Assembly: GCA_030454085.1 (NCBI GenBank)
Contig: JAKDJD010000008.1
Location: 1 to 64,000 of the forward strand
Direction of reading: 5' to 3'
DNA: 64,000 nt
DNA from: Kocuria sp.
GTDB taxonomy: Bacteria > Actinomycetota > Actinomycetes > Actinomycetales > Micrococcaceae
The notes under the pieces were generated by a model that saw nothing but the letters and a program-made list of their open reading frames with translations, did no database searches and had not been told where the DNA came from. Shown piece by piece: positions 1 through 7,977 of this stretch (positions within the stretch are counted from its first letter, which is position 1; every line of letters starts with the position of its first letter). Both the position numbers and the translations under genes were made by a program.

Positions 1-406
1 TGCTAGGGGCGATCCGCGCTCGTTTATGTTCACGACGGAGTCTAAGCGGTGGGGGGGGGGGGGGGGGGGGCGGGGAGCCGCGGTGTTCTCAGAAGTCATT
101 CGTGAAAATCCGTAGATACTCTCTCAATGGGTGGGTTTGGGGTGTCCGGTCCCGACGCCGACCGGCCCCCTCTCGGGGCCCGGCGTGATCCGATGCGGCC
201 GCCTCAAAAAGATTGAGCGTCGCACTCGCCGTCTCCGGCAGCTCCGACGCTCGTACCGATTCTAGTCCACCCGGGGTCCGGTGCGTCGTGCCTGGTCGGC
301 AACGAAGACAGCAGAAGGGTCAGGTGGTTGACCCCGGGCCGTGGCGTGCTATTGATGAAGAGTCCCGAGCATCGACAACCCCAACACCGCAAGGTCGTGG
401 TCCTCC
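1..406. other. Intergenic region with G20 tract and hairpin
   Basis: I see no convincing gene here. An uninterrupted run of 20 G lies at 51-70, followed by C and four more G. A strong hairpin lies at 155-186, with arms ACGCC/GGCGT and GGCCCC/GGGGCC around a short loop. It has no T tract, so it may be a weak terminator for a gene left of the window. The short open frames here lack ribosome binding sites and resemble no protein I know. Confidence 0.6.
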
Positions 407-1405
407 GTGAAGAAAACCAACCGTGCACTCGGTGCCGTGGCCGTGCTTGGTCTCGGCCTGGTTGCCTGTTCGGCGCCCGACGTCGACGGCGAAGGAAGCG
501 GTTCCGGAGCGAGCGGTTCCGCCTCGTCCTCCGAGGCTGAATCGTCGGGCGGCAAGGACTCGGGGAAGACCGGGGGCTGCGGGGCCAGTACCATGCGGGC
601 CGGGGAATCGTGGACCGTGCCCATCGAATCTGGCGGGAAACACCGGATGTACCAGGTCACGACGCCCGAGGGCTACCAGGCGGATGCCCAGTCGCCGGTC
701 GTGCTGGCCTTCCACGGCATGTACGAGCACTCCGACACCATGAAGCAGCTCTCCGGCTTCTCCGACAAACCGGCCATCGCGGTCTACCCGCAGGGCCTCG
801 ACGGTGGTCAGGGAACGGCCTGGCAGGGAGCCGGCTATTCGCCGAAGACCGACGACGTGAAGTTCACGGAGGACATCCTCGACCGGGTCGAATCGGACCT
901 GTGCGTGGACAAGGACCAAGTCTTCGCGGCCGGGTTCTCCAATGGGGGCGGATTCGTCAACCTGCTGGCCTGCCGCATGTCGGACCGCATCTCCGCGTTC
1001 GCCTCCGTCGCGGGAGCCTACTACGAGGGCACGCGAGACGGGTGCCAAAAGGCCTCCCCGGAGCCGTTCATGGAATTCCACGGAACCGAGGACGGCGTCA
1101 TGACCTATCGTGGCGGCGACGGCAAGGGCGGCCAGTACCTTTCGGCCGAGGACTTCGTGGACGAGTGGGTGGTCCGGAACGGGTGTTCTCGCGACGCCGA
1201 GGTCGACCACCCCGTGGACGGGGTCGAACACCGGCTGTACGACCAGAAATGCCGTTCCGACACGGAAGTCCAGCAGTATCGCATCGACGGCGGCGGGCAC
1301 ACCTGGCCGGGTGCTCCCGTGCACGTGGGCCAGGGGAGAAACACCCCGGACCTGCACGCGACGGACCTGATCTGGGACTTCTTCACCGATCACCCCGCCA
1401 CCTGA
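407..1405 (+). CDS. Secreted LpqC-like esterase lipoprotein (PHB depolymerase family)
   Basis: This 332-residue protein begins with a lipoprotein signal: KK at 2-3, a hydrophobic stretch at 8-20 and lipobox LVAC with Cys21, then a Ser/Gly/Glu-rich linker to about residue 60. It is therefore expected to sit on the outer face of the membrane. The catalytic domain is an alpha/beta hydrolase of the poly(3-hydroxybutyrate) depolymerase/LpqC/feruloyl-esterase group: an AFHG oxyanion-type motif near residue 104, the nucleophile elbow GFSNGG near 175-180 and the late histidine motif GGHTWPG near 296. The start is GTG at 407; no other start preserves the signal peptide. It appears monocistronic. The substrate, polyester or feruloylated/acetylated polysaccharide, cannot be told from sequence. 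Confidence 0.85.
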   Translation: MKKTNRALGAVAVLGLGLVACSAPDVDGEGSGSGASGSASSSEAESSGGKDSGKTGGCGASTMRAGESWTVPIESGGKHRMYQVTTPEGYQADAQSPVVLAFHGMYEHSDTMKQLSGFSDKPAIAVYPQGLDGGQGTAWQGAGYSPKTDDVKFTEDILDRVESDLCVDKDQVFAAGFSNGGGFVNLLACRMSDRISAFASVAGAYYEGTRDGCQKASPEPFMEFHGTEDGVMTYRGGDGKGGQYLSAEDFVDEWVVRNGCSRDAEVDHPVDGVEHRLYDQKCRSDTEVQQYRIDGGGHTWPGAPVHVGQGRNTPDLHATDLIWDFFTDHPAT

Positions 1406-1484
1406 CGGGTCGGAGTCCGCAAGCGTCTGTTCTCGGGAAGGCTTGGCGTTTCCGCCCCACCTGCCCGGCATCTAGTGTGGACGC

Positions 1485-2480
1485 ATGACTTCTACTCCGG
1501 AATATCGTTCACTGGGCAATTCGGGACTCATGGTCTCCTCCGTGGGGCTGGGGTGCAACAACTTCGGGCGTGCAGGCACCCCGACCGAGACGCAGGAAGG
1601 CACCGACTCGGTCGTCTCGGCGGCGGTCGACTCGGGCATCACGCTGTTCGACGTCGCCGATGTCTACGGCAAGGAGCCCGGGACCTCGGAGCGGATGTTC
1701 GGCCAGGCCCTGCGCGGTCTGGGGAAGGCCGCGGACGACGTCGTCGTGGTCTCCAAATTCGGGATGGACATGAAGGGCACCAACGGTGCCGACCACGGTG
1801 CGCGAGGTTCGCGCCGTTACATCAACAGGGCCCTGGACGCCTCCCTCGAGCGTTTGGGGCGCGACCACATCGACCTGTACTTTTATCACACGCCCGACGG
1901 GGTGACTCCTCCCGAGGAGACCCTCGCGGCCCTCGACGATGTCGTCCGCGCCGGCAAGGTTCGTTACATCGGGACGTCCAACCATGCCGGGTGGCAGATC
2001 GCCGACGCCGACCACCTGGCTTCCGAGACGGGAGCGACCCGCTACGTCGCGGCCGAGAACCACTACAACCTGCTCGACCGCCGGGCAGAACTCGAGGTTC
2101 TGCCCGCTGCCCAGCGCTTCGGAATCGGCGTTCTTCCTTACTTCCCGCTGGCCAATGGTCTGCTGACCGGCAAATACCGCCATGGGACAGCACCGGACGG
2201 GTCGAGGCTGTCACACTCGAAGCCGGGTCTGCTCGAATCGACCGACTGGGACCAGATCGAGCGTTTCGTTGCCTTCGCCGCGGAACGCGATCTGAGTCCG
2301 CTGGACGTTGCGTTCTCGTGGTTGGCATCCCGCCCGCAGGTTGCTTCGGTCATCGCCGGGGCGACGTCGGCCGAGCAGGTGCGCACCAACGCTGCGGCGA
2401 CGTCGTGGATTCCGGGCGACGACGACCTGGCGGAGCTGGACGAGATTTTCCCCGCACCGGAGAAGATCGCGCTGTTCTGA
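1485..2480 (+). CDS. Aldo/keto reductase
   Basis: This 331-residue TIM-barrel oxidoreductase belongs to the AKR superfamily, in the IolS/YghZ-like group. Visible hallmarks are the N-terminal RSLGNSGLMVSSVGLGCNNFG, the catalytic-region motif DVADVYG near residue 50 (Asp and Tyr), the lysine in VVVSKFG near 90, the histidine in DLYFYHTPD near 130, and the cofactor-binding end with IAGATS near 290. It is expected to reduce or oxidise a sugar or aldehyde with NADP(H) in the cytoplasm. ATG at 1485 is the natural start. It lies just before the inositol porter and could belong to inositol metabolism, as IolS-type enzymes do in bacilli, but no operator lies in front of it and the link is only positional. 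Confidence 0.85.
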   Translation: MTSTPEYRSLGNSGLMVSSVGLGCNNFGRAGTPTETQEGTDSVVSAAVDSGITLFDVADVYGKEPGTSERMFGQALRGLGKAADDVVVVSKFGMDMKGTNGADHGARGSRRYINRALDASLERLGRDHIDLYFYHTPDGVTPPEETLAALDDVVRAGKVRYIGTSNHAGWQIADADHLASETGATRYVAAENHYNLLDRRAELEVLPAAQRFGIGVLPYFPLANGLLTGKYRHGTAPDGSRLSHSKPGLLESTDWDQIERFVAFAAERDLSPLDVAFSWLASRPQVASVIAGATSAEQVRTNAAATSWIPGDDDLAELDEIFPAPEKIALF

Positions 2481-2511
2481 GGAGCGTCGTATGTGACCCC
2501 GACAAGTCCAG

Positions 2512-2523
2512 ATGTCAGGACAA
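2512..2523. promoter_or_regulatory. Putative inositol regulon operator, site 1
   Basis: The sequence ATGTCAGGACAA contains the palindrome TGTC-AG-GACA. It lies about 120 bp before the first sugar porter gene and matches sites found before other inositol genes in this window. The regulator is not encoded here. A GntR-type IolR is my inference, because the site is close to the C. glutamicum IolR consensus as I remember it. Confidence 0.55.
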
Positions 2524-2640
2524 ACCCTAGACACGTGTGCTGAGTCACGCTAGGTTGTTCTGCAACGCCAGGCCGTCCAGAGCGGCCGGTCACTCGGGAG
2601 AATTCTTTCCCCGACGAGACAACGGACAAAGGAGTCTCCG

Positions 2641-4077
2641 ATGACGAACTCAGCAACCGATACCACCAGTGCCCATCTTCCCCCACTGACACCCGGGCCG
2701 TACCGGCGACGTCTGGGGCTGATGTCCGTCGTTGCCTGCTTCGGTGGACTGCTCTTCGGGTACGACACCGGGGTCATCAACGGGGCGCTGCGTCCCATGG
2801 CGGACGAACTGGGTCTCACGGCCTTTACGGAGGGGGTCGCGACGAGCTCGCTCGTTTTCGCGGCCGCTTTCGGCGCCTTCTTCGGGGGCAGAATTTCTGA
2901 TGCCATCGGACGACGCAAAACCATCATCATCCTGGCCGTGCTGTTCTTCCTGGGTACGGTCGTCGTCGTCCTCACCCCCAACGTGGGATTGCTGGTCACT
3001 GGCCGCGTATGCCTCGGACTCGCCGTGGGTGGCGCCTCCACGGTGGTCCCGGTGTTCCTCGCCGAACTCGCCCCCTACGAAATTCGCGGCTCCCTCTCGG
3101 GGCGCAACGAAGTCGCCATCGTCATCGGGCAACTCTCGGCCTTCGTCGTCAACGCGGTTCTGGGGAGCACCCTGGGTCACCTCGACCACGTCTGGCGGTA
3201 CATGTTCGCGGTCTGTGCGATCCCCGCGGTGTGCCTGTTCATCGGGATGCTCCGCATGCCCGAATCGCCTCGCTGGTTGGTCGATCGCGGACGTCACCAG
3301 GAAGCACTCGAAGTCCTCCGAACCGTGCGGCCTGAGGGTCGCGCGGAAGCCGAGATCCTCGACGTCGAGGATGTCACGGAAGAAGAGCGAGAGGCTCGCA
3401 CCGGTCTCGGAGCGATCCTGGCCAACAAGTGGTTGCTCCGGATCCTTCTGGTCGGTATCGGAGTGGCCATGGCCCAACAACTGACCGGCATCAACTCGAT
3501 CATGTACTACGGCCAGATCGTGCTGATCCAGTCCGGATTCGGGGCAAATGCGGCGCTGATCGCCAACATTGCTCCCGGAATCGTCGCGGTGATCGGTGGA
3601 TTCATCGCCCTGTACATGATGGACCGGGTCGACCGGAGGACCGTATTCACGCTGGGCCTGACCCTGACGACGGTCTGCCACACCCTCATCGGCGTTTCCT
3701 CCCGCTGGATTCCGGAGGACAACCCCATCCGTCCCTGGGTCCTCCTTTTCCTGATCGTGGCCTTCGTGGCGTCCATGCAGACATTCCTCAATGTCGCCGC
3801 CTGGGTCTGGTTGGCCGAAATCTTCCCCCTCCACATGCGCGGCGTCGCGATTGGCGTCTCGGTCTTCTTCGGGTGGTTGACCAACGGACTGTTGGCCCTC
3901 TTCTTCCCGCAGATGGTCGCGAGCTTGGGGATCACCGTGGTGTTCTTCCTGTTCGCCGGCATCAACCTGGTGGCTCTGATCTTTGTGAGGACGCAGGTTC
4001 CTGAGACCCGCGGGCGCACTTTGGAGGGCCTGGAGGAAGACGTGACCACCGGCCAGATCTACGTCGTCAAGAAATAG
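2641..4077 (+). CDS. iolT: MFS sugar porter, IolT-like (myo-inositol/H+ symporter)
   Basis: This 478-residue, 12-helix transporter belongs to the sugar porter family (TC 2.A.1.1). Family signatures are GYDTGVINGAL in helix 1, GRISDAIGRRK near residue 81, the PESPRWLV motif at the end of helix 6 near 206, the QQLTGINSIMYYG helix-7 motif near 279, and PETRGRTLEGLEED near the C terminus. Inositol is the likely substrate: the gene sits at the edge of an iol cluster, has the shared operator upstream, and a close paralog ends the cluster at 14734. A GGAG-type ribosome binding site precedes ATG 2641. Substrate assignment is inference; related porters also carry glucose, fructose or xylose. Confidence 0.85.
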   Translation: MTNSATDTTSAHLPPLTPGPYRRRLGLMSVVACFGGLLFGYDTGVINGALRPMADELGLTAFTEGVATSSLVFAAAFGAFFGGRISDAIGRRKTIIILAVLFFLGTVVVVLTPNVGLLVTGRVCLGLAVGGASTVVPVFLAELAPYEIRGSLSGRNEVAIVIGQLSAFVVNAVLGSTLGHLDHVWRYMFAVCAIPAVCLFIGMLRMPESPRWLVDRGRHQEALEVLRTVRPEGRAEAEILDVEDVTEEEREARTGLGAILANKWLLRILLVGIGVAMAQQLTGINSIMYYGQIVLIQSGFGANAALIANIAPGIVAVIGGFIALYMMDRVDRRTVFTLGLTLTTVCHTLIGVSSRWIPEDNPIRPWVLLFLIVAFVASMQTFLNVAAWVWLAEIFPLHMRGVAIGVSVFFGWLTNGLLALFFPQMVASLGITVVFFLFAGINLVALIFVRTQVPETRGRTLEGLEEDVTTGQIYVVKK

Positions 4078-4220
4078 TCGGTTCGCGGGAGGCCCTTGGG
4101 GAGGGCTCTGGGGTTGTGGGAGTCTGGGCCTCTCGGGTTCTGGGCGTCTCGGGTCCTGGGTGCCTGGGTGCCTGGGACGGGGTCCTCAGGGTCGAGGCGG
4201 CAACTCTGTGCAGCCTCCTT

Positions 4221-4312
4221 CCGCGAGGTGGCAGATTTGAGCGAGTTTGGCTACAGAATTCGCACGGGATTGCCACCTCGCGCCGGCTTCCGCACGGGAT
4301 TGCCACCTCGCG
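4221..4312. repeat. Dispersed ~90-bp element, copy 1
   Basis: The element has an outer inverted arm CGCGAGGTGGCA (4222-4233) and two direct copies of GGGATTGCCACCTCGCG ending at 4282 and 4312, 30 bp apart. The GAGGTGGCA arm can pair with either TGCCACCTC copy, giving alternative hairpins. The same layout recurs at 29793-29879 with nearly the same spacings, so it is a dispersed non-coding element of REP/BIME character. Confidence 0.7.
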
Positions 4313-4363
4313 GGGGTATCGAAAGGGCCGATGTCGGTGTCGCGCGCTTGCGAAGGCCTGTTC

Positions 4364-4526
4364 GGTGGCGGTTACCCGATCGAGAGTGGGTTGCCCGCCG
4401 ACGTCGTGCGCATGACGTCGCTTGTTGGGTGGCGGTTACCCGATCACGTGGAGTTATCTGCCGTGAGGTGGGGGTTTAACCGCCACCTGACGGCGGTTGG
4501 CAGCACCGAATCGGGTAACCCCCACC
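4364..4526. repeat. GGTGGCGGTTACCCGATC repeat cluster
   Basis: Exact copies of this 18-mer lie at 4364-4381 and 4428-4445. A near-exact inverted copy lies at 4510-4526 (ATCGGGTAACCCCCACC). Between them is a near-palindrome starting AGGTGGGGGTTTAACCGCC at about 4466. The group can form several alternative stems. Function is unknown; it could terminate transcription or be a REP-type repeat. Confidence 0.65.
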
Positions 4527-4741
4527 TAACGCGGGATGCTGCGGGTGCGGCGACATTTCGACAGCGATGGGCCGACTCTCTACTGCGAAGATCGGCCGAT
4601 CCCGTGCCCGTCAGTGACCGACCGGCACGGGCCGTCGGTAATCGACCAGCCGACCCCGCCTGCCAGTAACCGACCGGCCCCCCCGCCAGCGACTCGCCAG
4701 CGACCCGCCAGCGACCGACCGCCGCACCCGGCTCCTGCCCG

Positions 4742-5755
4742 TCAGCGGAGGCCGGCTCGCTGTGCCGCGTCGAACAGGGTGCGGGACGCGAGTTCGAGGC
4801 CTTCGATGGCGCCCATCGAGGTGTCCTCGTGCTCGATGTTGACGCACATCTCCTCGCCCGTGGCCTCTTCCGTTTCGGCCAGCGCGCGCAGGAATTCGGC
4901 CCAGTAGTCGGCGTCGTGCCCGATGCCGACGGTCACGAAGTCCCAAGCGGAATCCTGCGGCCATTCATTGGCGTATTCGTCACCGCCCATGTGGGTGCGG
5001 GGTTCCTCGGGGCCGAGGCGGCGGAACCGTTCGTCCAGGACCCCGTGGATTTCCGCGTTTTCACGGTTGATCCGCACGTCCTTGGCGGCCGCGTGGTAGA
5101 CCAGCGGCCCCAGCCACCGGACGCAGGCAACCGGGTCCATTTGCTGCCAAAAGAGGTGGGAGGCATCGAGCTCGACGCCGATATTGGTGGCTCCGATCCG
5201 ATCCACCAGTCGTCGAGCCGTCGCCGGGTTGAAGACAAGGTTCTGGGGGTGGAGTTCGAGCGCCACTTTGACGTCGTTCTGCCTGGCGAGTTCGTCGATC
5301 TCGGTCCAGAACTCGCTGGCCCGATCCCACTGCCACTCCAACGAGTCCAGGGCGCGCGACCCCCACGCGTTGATGTTCCATGCGGGGTAGTGGGCGTCCG
5401 GGTCCGACCCCGGTAGACCCGACATCGTGACGACCCGCTTCTGTCCCAAGGCGGCGGCCGCGCGGATCGAGCGCCGGATGTCGTCGGCGTCGTCGGGGCC
5501 GATGGCCGGGTCAGGATTGAGCGGATTCCCGTTGCAATTCAGCCCCAGGATCTCCAGCCCGCGGTCCTCGTATCGTTTCAAGTAGTCCTTGGCGGCTGCA
5601 TCAGAGGAGAGGATCTCGTCGATCGGGAGGTGATTCGGCGGGAGGAAGCCGCCGGAATTGACCTCGACGCCGTCCAGTCCGAGCTTCACCACTTCGTCGA
5701 GTGCTTCGTCCAGGGAGAGGTCGTGGAGGATCGCGTTGTAGACGCCGATTTTCAT
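4742..5755 (-). CDS. Sugar phosphate isomerase/epimerase, inosose isomerase-like
   Basis: This 337-residue TIM-barrel protein is of the xylose-isomerase-like/AP-endonuclease-2 family that includes IolE, IolH and IolI. The start is placed at 5755 (MKIGVYNAILHD), where the opposite strand shows AAAGGAG just upstream; the open frame extends further but that part is not family-like. Likely metal-binding positions are the Glu in VALELHPQN, the Asp/His in ELDASHLFW, the His in VYHAAAKD and the Glu near the end in CVNIEHED. It is divergent from iolC and shares the operator region with it, so it probably interconverts an inosose or related keto-inositol. The exact reaction is not determinable; xylose isomerase-like or hydroxypyruvate isomerase-like roles are alternatives. 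Confidence 0.8.
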   Translation of the reverse strand: MKIGVYNAILHDLSLDEALDEVVKLGLDGVEVNSGGFLPPNHLPIDEILSSDAAAKDYLKRYEDRGLEILGLNCNGNPLNPDPAIGPDDADDIRRSIRAAAALGQKRVVTMSGLPGSDPDAHYPAWNINAWGSRALDSLEWQWDRASEFWTEIDELARQNDVKVALELHPQNLVFNPATARRLVDRIGATNIGVELDASHLFWQQMDPVACVRWLGPLVYHAAAKDVRINRENAEIHGVLDERFRRLGPEEPRTHMGGDEYANEWPQDSAWDFVTVGIGHDADYWAEFLRALAETEEATGEEMCVNIEHEDTSMGAIEGLELASRTLFDAAQRAGLR

Positions 5756-5862
5756 TGAGGGCTCCTTTGCGGTCGTGCAGAAGATGCGGTCGAGGAGGGC
5801 GGCTCGGGGAAGTGTCGACCCTGCGAACGTAACCCCCGTCACGTCACGGTACACTGAGCAAC

Positions 5863-5900
5863 GGACTTTGTCTGCACAAAACATTGACAGGACAAAGTCC
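5863..5900. promoter_or_regulatory. Divergent operator pair between isomerase gene and iolC
   Basis: A perfect 10-bp inverted repeat, GGACTTTGTC (5863-5872) and GACAAAGTCC (5891-5900), encloses two sites of the shared inositol motif: TTGTCTGCACAA (5868-5879) and TTGACAGGACAA (5884-5895), centred 16 bp apart. A TTGACA hexamer (5884-5889) overlaps the second site and could be the -35 element for iolC. A dimeric repressor bound here would control both directions. Confidence 0.7.
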
Positions 5901-6031
5901 ATAGGGCACTCTGTAATGAGTAAGACGGATCACCATGGGTGGTCCGAGGCGAGGCGCCGAAGAGGGCGTTTGGTCCAACAGCGGACCGACGTTCCGGTAG
6001 CAGACGAACCGCGGGAAGGACTAGCCAGCTC

Positions 6032-7006
6032 ATGAGCTACGACTTGCTCACCATGGGACGGATCAGTGTTGACATCTATCCCAACGACATCGGAGTGGGC
6101 CTGGAGGATGTGACCTCATTCGGCAAGTACTTGGGCGGTTCGCCGTCCAACGTGGCCGTCGCCGCCGCGAAGCACGGGCGGAAACCGGCCGTGATCACCC
6201 GTACCGGGGACGACCCCTTCGGTGAATACCTCCACCGCGAACTGCGTCGGTACGGCGTCGATGACGCCCATGTCGCCCCCGTGGCAGGACTCCAGACTCC
6301 GGCAACGTTCTGTGCGATCAAACCCCCGGAAGACTTCCCGCTCTACTTCTACGGCCGGTTCCCGACCGCGCCGGATCTCCAGATCAAACCGGAGGAGATC
6401 GACGTGCAGGCGGTCAAGGACAGCCGTATCTTCTGGTCCACGGTGACGGGCCTCTGTCAGGACCCCAGCCGTTCCGCTCAGCTCGAGGCGCACCGGGCCC
6501 GTCCTCGCGAAGAGTTGGGGGAGGACCAGCACACCGTCCTGGATCTCGACTACCGGCCGATGTTCTGGGATTCGATCGAGGACGCCACAGAACAGGTCCG
6601 GGAGAACCTGAAGTACGTGACCATCGCGATCGGCAACCGCGAGGAATGCGCGGTCGCAGTCGGGGACGGATCCCCTGAAGAGCAGGCGGATCGGTTGCTC
6701 GACGCCGGCGTCAAAATCGCCGTCGTGAAAATGGGCTCCAAGGGGGTCATGGCCAAGACCGCGAATGAGACGGTGATTTCGGAGCCGGTCGCTGTGGAGA
6801 CCCGCAACGGGCTCGGAGCGGGTGACTCCTTCGGTGGGGCCTTCTGCCACGGGATCCTCTCCGGGTGGGACATGCAGAACGTGCTGGACTTTGCGAACGC
6901 TGCCGGCGCGATCGTCGCCTCGCGCATCGCCTGCTCGGAGGACATGCCGTCCACGGCCGAGGTCCTGGGGCTGCTCAACGAGCGCGGAAGGGGTTTTGCG
7001 GCATGA
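6032..7006 (+). CDS. iolC: 5-dehydro-2-deoxygluconokinase
   Basis: This 324-residue PfkB/ribokinase-family kinase phosphorylates 2-deoxy-5-keto-D-gluconate in myo-inositol catabolism. Visible features are the N-terminal MGRISVDIYPNDIG, the sugar-binding GGSPSNVAVAAAKHG near residue 38, and the PfkB signature NGLGAGDSFGGAFCHG near 258-273, whose GAGD forms the anion hole and whose Asp is the catalytic base. The longer open frame upstream is not family-like. I place the start at ATG 6032, preceded by GGAAGGA. The stop overlaps the start of the next gene (ATGA), so the two are translationally coupled. The divergent operator at 5863-5900 probably controls the operon. Confidence 0.92.
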   Translation: MSYDLLTMGRISVDIYPNDIGVGLEDVTSFGKYLGGSPSNVAVAAAKHGRKPAVITRTGDDPFGEYLHRELRRYGVDDAHVAPVAGLQTPATFCAIKPPEDFPLYFYGRFPTAPDLQIKPEEIDVQAVKDSRIFWSTVTGLCQDPSRSAQLEAHRARPREELGEDQHTVLDLDYRPMFWDSIEDATEQVRENLKYVTIAIGNREECAVAVGDGSPEEQADRLLDAGVKIAVVKMGSKGVMAKTANETVISEPVAVETRNGLGAGDSFGGAFCHGILSGWDMQNVLDFANAAGAIVASRIACSEDMPSTAEVLGLLNERGRGFAA

Positions 7007-7977
7007 GCACCGAAAACAACCGCGGGCACGGGATTCCCCGATTCCCCGCTCCCGAGATCGGCTCGGACGATCCGACCAGGTACGAAGACCTCACGCGGAT
7101 TCGTCTCGAAGACCCCGAGGCCGTGCAACGGGCCGCCGATGCGCGGACGCGCCACCCCGGCGTCGTCTACGGCAAGCAGAACTTCATCGTTGCCGCCGAC
7201 CATCCGGCCCGCGGTGCCCTCAAAGTCAGGGGCGATCATGAGGCCATGGCCGACCGGCGTGACCTCCTCGATCGTTTGCGAACGGCGCTCCAGAACCCCG
7301 ACGTCGACGGCGTCCTGGCCTCTCCCGACGTGCTGGACGACCTGCTCCTGCTGGGCGCGCTCGACGGCAAGCTCGTCTTCGGTTCCATGAACCGTGGTGG
7401 CTTGTCGGGACTGGTCAACGAGATCGACGACCGTTTCACCGCCCACAATGCGGAGACCCTGAAAAGGCTCGGGGCCGACGGCGGCAAAATGCTGACCCGG
7501 ATCCACTATGGGGACGAGAACACCACCGCGACCCTTGAGGCCAGTGCACATGCCGTGAACGATCTCGCCGAGAACGGCCTGTACGCGATGGTCGAGCCCT
7601 TCATCTCGACCATTCGCAACGGCGGGGTCGCCAACGACCTCAGCACGGAGGCCGTGATCAAGTCCGTCGGTATCGCGTCCTCGTTGGGCGCTTCGAGCGC
7701 CTGGACCTGGATGAAGCTGCCGGTGGTCCAGGACATGGAGCGCGTGATGGCGTCGACCACCCTCCCCACGGTGCTCCTGGGCGGAGACCCGACGGCCGCA
7801 CCCGACGAGATCTTCTCGACGTGGCGTGACGCTCTCGCCCTACCAGGCGTCCAGGGCCTCACGGTGGGTCGAACACTTCTGTACCCGGAGGACGACGACG
7901 TCGAAGGCGCCGTTGCCACCGCGGCGTCGCTCCTGAGCGACAGACGAGACCAGAGCGCGAAAGAGAGGGCCTCATGA
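7003..7977 (+). CDS. Cgl0159-family (beta/alpha)8 aldolase-like protein
   Basis: This 324-residue protein is like the orphan gene next to iolC in the Corynebacterium glutamicum inositol cluster (Cgl0159 family, DeoC/LacD-type barrel). It carries VVYGKQNFIVAADHPARGALKV near residue 47, a barrel strand with Lys/Asp typical of Schiff-base aldolases, and GDPTAAPDE near 266. By position it is the best candidate to cleave 2-deoxy-5-keto-gluconate-6-phosphate, the IolJ reaction, since no IolJ/class II aldolase is seen in the cluster. That role is inference. It overlaps iolC by 4 bp and iolD by 4 bp (ATGA both times), so it is tightly coupled to them. Confidence 0.8.
   Translation: MSTENNRGHGIPRFPAPEIGSDDPTRYEDLTRIRLEDPEAVQRAADARTRHPGVVYGKQNFIVAADHPARGALKVRGDHEAMADRRDLLDRLRTALQNPDVDGVLASPDVLDDLLLLGALDGKLVFGSMNRGGLSGLVNEIDDRFTAHNAETLKRLGADGGKMLTRIHYGDENTTATLEASAHAVNDLAENGLYAMVEPFISTIRNGGVANDLSTEAVIKSVGIASSLGASSAWTWMKLPVVQDMERVMASTTLPTVLLGGDPTAAPDEIFSTWRDALALPGVQGLTVGRTLLYPEDDDVEGAVATAASLLSDRRDQSAKERAS

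Larger units (their letters stand above)
4078..4741. other. Gene-free repeat-rich region
   Basis: I see no credible gene in these 664 bases; the open frames that cross it are low-complexity. It holds three kinds of repeats: CTCGGG/CTGGGTGC-type short tandem repeats at about 4120-4190, an element with GAGGTGGCA and TGCCACCTC arms (4221-4312), and copies of GGTGGCGGTTACCCGATC (4364-4526). From 4610 to 4740 there is a CGACCGGC/CCAGCGAC-type tandem repeat tract. The region separates convergent transcription units, so some of these structures may serve as terminators. Confidence 0.7.

Noticed and set aside
320-1471. 383-codon open frame on the minus strand over the esterase gene
   Set aside because: The plus strand encodes a lipoprotein signal and hydrolase motifs; the minus-strand frame has none.
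4221-4526. CRISPR array
   Set aside because: Repeats are too few, spacings differ, arms are inverted as well as direct, and no cas genes are present.
4096-4907. Several short open frames in the repeat region, up to 140 codons
   Set aside because: They translate tandem and palindromic repeats into low-complexity peptides and have no start signals.
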